Assembly: GCA_964469055.1 (NCBI GenBank)
Contig: CAYXXN010000147.1
Span: 1 to 5,544 of the forward strand
Source: CAYXXN01 sp964469055
Lineage (GTDB): Bacteria > Acidobacteriota > Thermoanaerobaculia > Multivoradales > JAHEKO01
DNA: 5,544 bases
Direction: 5' to 3'
In this document: piece by piece, positions 1 through 4,909 of the stretch
Position numbering within the stretch: position 1 is the first letter of the stretch
How the letters are laid out: each line of letters starts with the position of its first letter
Made by a program: the position numbers and the translations under genes
Notes under the pieces: model-generated
Seen by the model: only the letters and a program-made list of their open reading frames with translations
The model's database searches: none
What the model was told of the DNA's origin: nothing

Positions 1-105
1 TGCAGCGCAAGGGATTCTAGTCTCTGCGACAACTTGCCGCGTCTGCGGCACTGTGTCTCTTTGGCGGCGGAGTGGTCACAATCACGTTGTGCTTTGGCGT
101 TGAGA

Positions 106-119
106 GCTGGACCTCCAGC
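106..119. repeat. Short inverted repeat, 6-bp arms
   Basis: GCTGGA and TCCAGC flank a 2-nt centre (CC) with perfect pairing. It lies only 5 bp before the larger palindrome at 125-145. On its own it is short enough to be chance in GC-rich DNA; its position in a gene-free leader next to a stronger palindrome is the only reason to list it. Confidence 0.35.
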
Positions 120-124
120 CTGTG

Positions 125-145
125 GATGCGGCATTATGCCGCATC
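125..145. promoter_or_regulatory. 21-bp perfect palindrome, possible operator or hairpin
   Basis: The arms GATGCGGCAT (125-134) and ATGCCGCATC (136-145) are exact reverse complements around a single T at 135. It is the strongest inverted repeat noticed by eye in the non-coding DNA of this window. As DNA it has the symmetry expected of a site for a dimeric regulator. As RNA it would fold into a GC-rich stem with a small ATTAT-type loop. No T-run follows on either strand, so a Rho-independent terminator is unlikely. It sits about 145 bp before the start of the small membrane protein gene and could control the partner-switching operon. That role is inference. Confidence 0.5.
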
Positions 146-274
146 TCGAGAGTGCCTCTGCTGCTGGCTCGCGACCAGCCCGGTTCGCTAAGTGGCTTCT
201 GCGCAGAGAGTTGGCAGCAAGAGTGAGCGCTGCGACGCGTTTGGCAGGGGCCTTGCTGCCTCCGTCTCCAGAAT

Positions 275-280
275 CAGGAG
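275..280 (+). promoter_or_regulatory. Ribosome binding site of the small membrane protein gene
   Basis: CAGGAG lies 8 nt before the ATG at 289 and is a good Shine-Dalgarno match. It decides the start of this gene in favour of 289 rather than the in-frame ATG at 34, and it is the main evidence that the 51-codon reading frame is translated. Confidence 0.6.
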
Positions 281-288
281 AACCCGCC

Positions 289-444
289 ATGCTGCAAGCC
301 CTCCGCGAGGCAGTCGCCCTACCGAGCCTGAACGTGGGAGGGGCGCTGTCCGCGGTCACGGTGGCGGCTTTTCTGTGGTTGCTGGCGCAGAACGCGATCC
401 AGCCGCTGGCGATCGTCTTGCTCGAGCTCTACCTCGCCTTCTAG
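289..444 (+). CDS. Small hydrophobic membrane protein (51 aa), unknown function
   Basis: I do not recognise a family. The 51-residue product starts with a short amphipathic stretch (MLQALREAVALP) and is then almost entirely hydrophobic from about residue 16 to the end. Residues 16-33 could form one membrane segment. A QNAIQP turn at 34-39 is followed by a second, shorter hydrophobic stretch (40-51) that contains Glu46 and ends in YLAF. It could therefore be one long transmembrane helix or a tight hairpin in the inner membrane. A Shine-Dalgarno sequence 8 nt before the ATG supports translation. The gene ends 84 bp before the kinase start at 529 and has the same direction, so it may be the first gene of the partner-switching operon or have its own transcript. 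A membrane anchor or signal input for that circuit is possible, but nothing in the sequence proves a link. A spurious reading frame remains possible. Confidence 0.5.
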   Translation: MLQALREAVALPSLNVGGALSAVTVAAFLWLLAQNAIQPLAIVLLELYLAF

Positions 445-517
445 GTCGCGCCGTCTCGACGCCATCCGATAGCATCCCGACGTACCAACCCGAGCCTCGT
501 CATGGGTGAGACCCTCC

Positions 518-523
518 GGGAGG
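518..523 (+). promoter_or_regulatory. Ribosome binding site of the anti-sigma kinase gene
   Basis: GGGAGG lies 5 nt before the ATG at 529. This is a near-consensus Shine-Dalgarno sequence, and it makes 529 a better start than the in-frame ATG at 502, which has no purine-rich stretch before it. The site is itself the right half of a small inverted repeat (CCTCC at 513-517, G, GGAGG at 519-523) and could be partly masked in the mRNA. Confidence 0.6.
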
Positions 524-528
524 TCACG

Positions 529-945
529 ATGAGCCTCCCCATGCTTCCGGACATGGAGATCGCGGCCTCGAAGACCGTGACGGCGCTCGCCCGCTTCATG
601 GAGATGAGCCCCGATAGAATCGACGAGGTCCGGATGGCCGTGGTCGAGGCGTGCGTCAACGCTTTCGAGCACAGCAAGTCGCGCGACCGCAAGGTCAACC
701 TGACGTTCTCGGTCTTGGGCGATGGCGAGGAGCCGCGCGAGCTGCGCATCGTCATCGAGGACGCTGGTGTCGGGTTCTCGCCGGAAGATGTCGAGGAGCC
801 GCGCATCGAGGAGAAGATCAAGGCCGAGCGCAAGCGAGGCTGGGGTCTGAAGATCATCCGGAGCCTGATGGACAGCGTGGAGATCCGCTCCGGGTCGAAC
901 GGCACGACGTTGGTCATGAGCAAACTGCGAGACAGCGGAGACTGA
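529..945 (+). CDS. RsbW/SpoIIAB-like anti-sigma factor serine kinase
   Basis: This is a 138-residue single-domain ATP-binding protein of the GHKL fold (HATPase_c_2 type). In known relatives such a protein sequesters a sigma factor or another target and phosphorylates a STAS-domain antagonist on serine. Visible motifs, numbered from the start at 529, are the N-box EACVNAFEHS (residues 40-49, with the catalytic-base Glu40 and Mg-binding Asn44), the G1 box EDAGVGF (77-83) and the G2 box RGWGLKII (103-110). GTT at 125-127 completes the ATP pocket. The 20-residue segment between G1 and G2 is the ATP lid. The length is typical of the family. An in-frame ATG at 502 would add nine residues, but the Shine-Dalgarno sequence favours 529. 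The stop is 2 nt before the STAS gene, and the phosphatase follows, which supports the partner-switching role. The target is not encoded here, so whether it binds a sigma factor or something else is open. All ATP-site residues I can check are present, so it is likely active. Confidence 0.9.
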   Translation: MSLPMLPDMEIAASKTVTALARFMEMSPDRIDEVRMAVVEACVNAFEHSKSRDRKVNLTFSVLGDGEEPRELRIVIEDAGVGFSPEDVEEPRIEEKIKAERKRGWGLKIIRSLMDSVEIRSGSNGTTLVMSKLRDSGD

Positions 946-947
946 CG

Positions 948-1298
948 ATGTCCGAGATGCTGAAAGTGACCGCGAGCCGGAGGGCGGAGGTGGCCGTGGT
1001 CTACACCGAGGGCTACATCAACAACCAGGGCGGGGAGGAGATCGCTCGGGTTGCGGGGCAGCTGATCGCCGACGGCCAGAAGACCCTGCTGCTGAATCTG
1101 GGGGGCACCAAGATCGTCAACTCGATCGGCATCTCGATCTTGATCGAGATCATCGAGAAGATGCTCGAGATCGAGGGCCGCCTGGCGTTCTGCTCGCTGA
1201 CGCCGACCATCGAGAAGACCTTCCACATCATGGGCCTCACGCAGTACGCCAAGATCTACCCCGACGAGGATTCGGCGCTCTCCGAGCTGGCTTTGTGA
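948..1298 (+). CDS. STAS-domain anti-sigma factor antagonist (RsbV/SpoIIAA-like)
   Basis: The 116-residue protein is a single STAS domain, the partner that is phosphorylated by the kinase before it and dephosphorylated by the phosphatase after it. The core is the strand LLLNLGGTKIV followed by NSIGISILIEII (residues 58-69). This aligns with the DSSG phosphorylation loop of SpoIIAA, so Ser59 is the expected phosphoacceptor. The usual Asp before it is Asn58 here and the second Ser is Ile60. The C-terminal part (TPTIEKTFHIMGLTQYAKIYPDEDSAL) has the usual STAS form of a helix running into the last strand. The ATG has GGAG 7 nt upstream and starts 2 nt after the kinase stop, so the two are almost certainly translated together in similar amounts. 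GC content is visibly lower than in the phosphatase gene, which fits its Ile/Lys/Glu/Asn-rich composition and need not mean transfer. Membership of the family is firm; the target pathway is unknown. Confidence 0.9.
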   Translation: MSEMLKVTASRRAEVAVVYTEGYINNQGGEEIARVAGQLIADGQKTLLLNLGGTKIVNSIGISILIEIIEKMLEIEGRLAFCSLTPTIEKTFHIMGLTQYAKIYPDEDSALSELAL

Positions 1299-1299
1299 C

Positions 1300-2877
1300 G
1301 TGACCGCGCCGGCGGCCGCTGCACCCCACACCCACTGGCGAGAGCTGCTCGAGCTGGCGCAGCGCGAGGACACCGAGCAGGAGCTCCTCGAGCGCCTCGT
1401 GACGCTGCTCTGTGAGGTGGCGTCGCTCGACGGCGCCGCGCTCTACGCGCTTGGCGAGCGCGCCCTCGAGCGTCGCGCCCGCGCCGGGCGGGGCGAGTTT
1501 CCGGAGACCCTCGCCCCGGACACGGACGCCGGGCTCGTGGTCGGCGGCGGCCGTTTGCTGGTGGTCCCGCCCGAGGCTGCCGTGCTGCCGGCCGGCGGAC
1601 CGCTGCTGGTGGCTCTCAGCGCCTGCCTCGAAGCCGGCCGCCTGCGCCGCCGCCTGCATCAGCAGCGCTTCGCAGTGAACTACCGCGGCGTCGAGCTCGA
1701 GGCGCTCTACGACGTCGGGCTGGCGATCGCCTCGACCCTCGAGCTCGACGAGGTCACCGACGCCGTGCTGATGAGCGCCGTCGCGTTGCTCGACGCCCGC
1801 CGCGGGGCTCTCTACCTGCGCGAGATCGGCGGTTTCCGCCTCGATCGCACCTTGGGCGGCGAGGCGGAGGCCACCCTGGCGGACGACGATCCGCGGCTGG
1901 CGCCTCTCCTCTCCGGTTCGACCGAGAACTGCGAGCGGCTGCTTCCCGGTGCGCAGCACCTGCTGGCCGTGCCGATCGAGGCGGACGGCAAGCCGCGAGG
2001 ACTCCTGGTGGTGGCGGACAAGGAGAGCCGCAGCGGGGTCGGCCCGTTCGCCGAGCGGGACCGGCGCACGCTGGCGCTCTTCGCCAACCAGGCGGCGATC
2101 GCGCTCCAGAACGCCCGCCTGCACCGGCAGGCGCTGGAGAAGGAGCGACTGGAGCGCGAGCTCGACTTGGCGGCCGACATCCAGCGCCGGCTGCTGCCGG
2201 CCGAGCTGCCGGAGACGCGGGACTTCGAGGTGCTGGGTTGGAGCCGGCCCGCCCGCCATGTGGGGGGCGACTACTACGACATCTACGGGCTCGAGCCCGG
2301 CAAGCTGGTGGTGGTCATCGCCGACGTCGCCGGCAAGGGGATGCCGGCGGCGTTGCTGGTGTCGACCCTGCACTCGGCGCTCCGCCTGCTCCAGGACCGC
2401 GAGCCCCTCGCTGCGGAGATGGTGGCCCGCCTGAATCGGCACGTCGTCGAGTCGAGCGGCCCCAACAAGTTCATCACCCTGCTGCTGGGGGAGATCGATC
2501 TCGAGACCGGGCGTCTGGCCTACGTCAACGCCGGCCACAACCCGGCGCTGCTGTTGCGCGCCGAGGGCGGTCTCGAGCAGCTGGAGCCCGGCGGTCTGCC
2601 GCTCGGGCTCTTCGCCGCGGCGGCCTATCGCGTGCAGGAGGCCGAGCTGGCCGCCGGCGACCTGCTGTGCCTGTACTCCGACGGCATCACCGAGTGCGAG
2701 TCGCCGGCCGGCGAGGAGTTCGGCGTCGACCGGCTCGCGGCCCTGGTGCGGGAGCACGCCGCGGCGCCGCTGACTGACGTGATGCGCCACCTCGAGCGCG
2801 CCGTCACGCGCTTTGCCGAGGGCGCGCGCCAGGGCGACGATCAGACAGTGGTGCTCGTGCGGCGCCAGCTCAGCTGA
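1300..2877 (+). CDS. GAF-domain SpoIIE/RsbU-type PP2C serine phosphatase
   Basis: This 525-residue cytoplasmic enzyme probably dephosphorylates the STAS protein encoded just upstream and so switches the circuit on. Residues about 13-120 look like a shortened GAF-type domain, ending in a helix LVALSACLEAGRLRRRL. Residues about 128-275 form a full GAF sensor domain, ending in the typical FANQAAIALQNARLHRQ helix. A helical linker (276-300, ELDLAADIQRRLLP) leads into the SpoIIE-type PP2C domain (about 305-525). Metal-binding and catalytic signatures are GGDYYD (Asp324, Asp327), IADVAGKGMPAALL (Asp342), LYSDGITE (Asp461) and GDDQTVVLV (Asp513, Asp514), so the phosphatase should be active. There are no membrane segments. 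The start is GTG one base after the STAS stop with only a weak purine stretch, which suggests translational coupling. The 3' end overlaps the convergent TldE-like gene by 8 bp. The ligand sensed by the GAF domains cannot be told from sequence. Confidence 0.92.
   Translation: MTAPAAAAPHTHWRELLELAQREDTEQELLERLVTLLCEVASLDGAALYALGERALERRARAGRGEFPETLAPDTDAGLVVGGGRLLVVPPEAAVLPAGGPLLVALSACLEAGRLRRRLHQQRFAVNYRGVELEALYDVGLAIASTLELDEVTDAVLMSAVALLDARRGALYLREIGGFRLDRTLGGEAEATLADDDPRLAPLLSGSTENCERLLPGAQHLLAVPIEADGKPRGLLVVADKESRSGVGPFAERDRRTLALFANQAAIALQNARLHRQALEKERLERELDLAADIQRRLLPAELPETRDFEVLGWSRPARHVGGDYYDIYGLEPGKLVVVIADVAGKGMPAALLVSTLHSALRLLQDREPLAAEMVARLNRHVVESSGPNKFITLLLGEIDLETGRLAYVNAGHNPALLLRAEGGLEQLEPGGLPLGLFAAAAYRVQEAELAAGDLLCLYSDGITECESPAGEEFGVDRLAALVREHAAAPLTDVMRHLERAVTRFAEGARQGDDQTVVLVRRQLS
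2870..2877. other. Convergent gene overlap on a self-complementary octamer
   Basis: TCAGCTGA is its own reverse complement. The plus-strand phosphatase gene and the minus-strand TldE-like gene each read AGC-TGA (Ser-stop) from it, so both stop codons lie within the same 8 bp. There is no intergenic space, and I see no stem-loop with a T-run near it on either strand. Transcripts must therefore end inside the opposing gene or depend on Rho. Confidence 0.85.
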
Positions 2878-4198
2878 GCGCTCGCAAGGGCGCCGCCGAC
2901 GCCAGCGCCACGGCGGGCGCGTGGATGCCGCCGAGGATGCCGTCGTTCCCGAGCCGCCGCGCCGTCTCGACGCCGAGCAACGGTCGCTCCGAGAAGACGC
3001 GCAAGAGACTCTCCTCCCACAGGGCGTCGGGCAGGCCCTCGGCGAGATGGCCGCCGCGGATCCGCCGGAGCCCCCGGGCGCAGGCGCGGAATTGCAGCCG
3101 TCGCGAATCGGTGCAGGACAGGCCGTCGAGCCAGCCGACCCAGACGCCCCCCTCGGCGGCCTGCAAGAGGTCGTCGGTCGTCGCCTCGCCAGCGACGAGG
3201 AAGAGGTTCTCGGCGCGCGCGTCGTTGCCGGAGACGGCGTGCGCCGTCGGCGGCAAGCCGAGCTGGGCCGCTTGACGCTGGTCGAGGGCCGGCGTCCTGG
3301 GGGTCCCCTGATGGATCAGGTCGACGGGACGCTTCGCCGTCCCTTCGAGGTCGAAGGGGAAGGGTAGACCGCGGGCGTCGGTCGCGTCGTCGCGCACGGT
3401 GATGGCGCGATCGAAGACCTGGACGCCGAGGTGCTCGCGCAGCAGCGAGGAGCCTTCGGCGTAGGCGGCCGCCGTCAGGGCGGCGCCGTTCAGCAGCTCG
3501 ATCAGCTCGATCGTCGCCTCCGGGGCGAGCAGCAGGGGGACGGCGTGCTCCGGCAGCTCCGCGCTATCCCCCTGGGCGTGCCGCTGCGCCGCCCGTTCCA
3601 CGACCTCTGGTGCGGCGAGCTCGGGCAGTCGACGGGCGGCGTCCGCGGCGCGGCCGGCGCCGGGGCGGCGACCCCAGCGGGCTTCGAGGCCGATCGCCGT
3701 GGCCTCGGCGCGACGCCGCACCCCGCGGCTGTTGAAGACGGCGACCCTGCCGGTCGTCCACTGCAACGTCAGGGTCTCGCGTCCTCGTCGAAGACCCTTG
3801 AGCCAGTCTTGAGCCCGCCGGCGATCCAGGGCCTCGATCTCCGGGCAGAGCAGCTCCAGCGCGCTCGTCGCGCTGTCGTCGTGCGGTAGGTGCGGCAGCC
3901 CGCGCAGCGGCTGGTTGACCCGCGACTGGGCGACGGCCTGGCGCACGGCGTTGGCGAGGTCGCCGGGCTCGCCGGCGCCTGTGCGATGACTGCCCATGCG
4001 GCCGTGGTCGATGACCCGCAGCGTCACCGTTCGCTGCCGATGCACGGCGGCCTCGACAGGTCCGCCCCGACTCTCGGCGCTGCCGCGCTCGAGCTCGAGC
4101 CAGGTCGCTTCGGTCTCGTCCGCCGGCGAATCGCGCAGCACGCGCTCCAAGCGCTCGGCGATCGCGGGCAGCGGCAGGAACTCGAGGCCTTCCGCCAT
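2870..4198 (-). CDS. TldD/PmbA-family protein, TldE-like (non-zinc) subunit
   Basis: The 442-residue product has the length of TldD/PmbA proteins, which in E. coli form a TldD-TldE metalloprotease acting on unfolded peptides such as microcin B17 precursor and CcdA. The best match is the central and C-terminal core: VFDRAITVRDDATDARGLP (262-279, Asp270-Asp271), PFDLEGTAKR (281-290), SGNDARAENLFLVAGE (323-338) and GGVWVGWLDGLSC (350-362). The HExxxH zinc motif of TldD is absent, so this is the TldE/PmbA type, which in known complexes is the non-catalytic partner. The region after residue 362 (RRLQFRACARGLRRIRGG) departs from the usual TldE ending and suggests a divergent subgroup. The ATG is 9 bp after the methyltransferase stop, without a strong Shine-Dalgarno sequence, so it is probably the last gene of the minus-strand operon. 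No TldD partner is visible in the window. There is no signal peptide, so it should be cytoplasmic. Confidence 0.82.
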   Translation of the reverse strand: MAEGLEFLPLPAIAERLERVLRDSPADETEATWLELERGSAESRGGPVEAAVHRQRTVTLRVIDHGRMGSHRTGAGEPGDLANAVRQAVAQSRVNQPLRGLPHLPHDDSATSALELLCPEIEALDRRRAQDWLKGLRRGRETLTLQWTTGRVAVFNSRGVRRRAEATAIGLEARWGRRPGAGRAADAARRLPELAAPEVVERAAQRHAQGDSAELPEHAVPLLLAPEATIELIELLNGAALTAAAYAEGSSLLREHLGVQVFDRAITVRDDATDARGLPFPFDLEGTAKRPVDLIHQGTPRTPALDQRQAAQLGLPPTAHAVSGNDARAENLFLVAGEATTDDLLQAAEGGVWVGWLDGLSCTDSRRLQFRACARGLRRIRGGHLAEGLPDALWEESLLRVFSERPLLGVETARRLGNDGILGGIHAPAVALASAAPLRALS

Positions 4199-4207
4199 CC
4201 CCGAGGT

Positions 4208-4909
4208 CTAGTCCTGCTCTCCGATCATGGGCACGAAGCGCACCGGCACGACCTTGCGCTGGGCGACGCCGTCGGCGGTCTTGGTCAGGAGGATCAGATC
4301 CTGGATGTAGCTCCCCACCGGCACCACCATCCGCCCGCCGACCGCGAGCTGGTCGATGAGGGCCTGGGGAATGGTCTCGGGAGCCGCAGTGACGATGATG
4401 GCGTCGAAGGGGGCCTGCTCCGGCCAGCCTTGGTAGCCGTTGCCGATGCGCACCTCGACGTTGCCGAAGCCGAGACGCTGCAGCGTCCGCTCGGCGGCGC
4501 GGCCGAGCGACTCGCGGATCTCGATCGTGTAGACCTCGCGCGCCACGCGGGCGAGGACAGCCGCCTGGTAGCCCGAGCCCGTGCCGATCTCGAGCACCTT
4601 CTCGCGTCCGGTGAGCTCGAGCAGTGAGGTCATCAGGGCGACGATGTAGGGCTGCGAGATGGTCTGGCCGTCGCCGATCGGCAGCGGGTCGTCGATGTAG
4701 GCCTCGTCGCGGATCTCGTCGGGGACGAAGAGATGGCGGGGCACCTCGCGCATGGCGGAGAGCACGCCGGGGTCCTCGACGCCGCGGCGCGCGATCTGCT
4801 CCTCGACCATCGCCGCGCGCGAGCGCGCGTAGGGGTCGCTCTCCTGGGCGGCAGCCACCAGCGGCCACAGTAGCAAAGCGACGGCGCAGCGTCGGACCAT
4901 CTCAGCCAT
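4208..4909 (-). CDS. Protein-L-isoaspartate O-methyltransferase with signal peptide
   Basis: The enzyme transfers a methyl group from S-adenosylmethionine to L-isoaspartyl residues in aged proteins and starts their repair. Numbered from 4909 (233 aa), family signatures are VPRHLFVPDEIRDEAYIDD (56-74), the substrate-site DGQTISQPYIVA (80-91, with Ser85), SAM motif I VLEIGTGSGYQAA (105-117), EVYTIEI just after it, FDAIIVTAAPETIP and the strand GGRMVVPVG. The N-terminus is unusual. Arg-Arg, a hydrophobic run CAVALLLWPLVAAA and a possible signal-peptidase site after Ala21 (AAA-QES) precede the catalytic domain, so the protein is predicted to be exported. The mature part, about 212 residues, is the usual enzyme length. 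Possible starts are ATGs at 4936, 4909 and 4900, none with a clear Shine-Dalgarno sequence. I chose 4909, which overlaps the upstream amidohydrolase by 8 bp; 4900 gives an equally good signal peptide. Confidence 0.88.
   Translation of the reverse strand: MAEMVRRCAVALLLWPLVAAAQESDPYARSRAAMVEEQIARRGVEDPGVLSAMREVPRHLFVPDEIRDEAYIDDPLPIGDGQTISQPYIVALMTSLLELTGREKVLEIGTGSGYQAAVLARVAREVYTIEIRESLGRAAERTLQRLGFGNVEVRIGNGYQGWPEQAPFDAIIVTAAPETIPQALIDQLAVGGRMVVPVGSYIQDLILLTKTADGVAQRKVVPVRFVPMIGEQD

Larger units (their letters stand above)
1..288. other. Gene-free upstream region with two inverted repeats
   Basis: No convincing coding sequence is visible here. An open frame runs from 34 into the small gene at 289, but its first 85 residues are Arg/Ala/Ser/Cys-rich without any domain, and there is a much better start at 289. 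GC content is about 61% (hand count over 1-240) against roughly 70% or more in most flanking genes, as expected for a regulatory or leader region. I looked for a sigma70-type promoter. TTGGCA-like hexamers occur at 211 and 241 and TTGAGA at 100, but none has a credible -10 box at 16-18 nt, so no promoter is called. The two inverted repeats are listed separately. Confidence 0.6.

Noticed and set aside
211..275. Possible sigma70 promoter using TTGGCA at 211 or 241
   Set aside because: No acceptable -10 hexamer at 16-18 nt from either; I cannot support a promoter from sequence alone.
34..288. N-terminal extension of the small membrane protein to an ATG at 34
   Set aside because: The added 85 residues have no recognisable pattern, the ATG at 289 has a good Shine-Dalgarno sequence, and the region holds palindromes typical of non-coding DNA.
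447..463. 17-bp exact direct repeat with 2958-2974 (CGCGCCGTCTCGACGCC)
   Set aside because: One copy lies inside the TldE-like coding region, only two copies exist, and the sequence is built from common GC-rich words; probably coincidence.
502..528. Nine-residue longer start for the kinase
   Set aside because: No ribosome binding site before 502, whereas 529 has GGGAGG at 5 nt spacing, and the family fold does not need the extra residues.
441..1373. 310-residue minus-strand open frame across the kinase and STAS genes
   Set aside because: Low-complexity Ser/Arg/Asp composition without motifs; fully explained as an antisense shadow of two well-supported genes.
1237..2790. 517-residue minus-strand open frame opposite the phosphatase gene
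   Set aside because: It is Arg/Gln/Gly/Ala/Val-rich with no domain, and it mirrors a gene with clear PP2C motifs. Long antisense frames are normal in GC-rich coding DNA.
3564..4868. 434-residue minus-strand frame spanning the methyltransferase and TldE-like genes
   Set aside because: Extremely Arg/Ala/Gly-rich translation in a shifted frame of two genes that show family motifs in their own frames.
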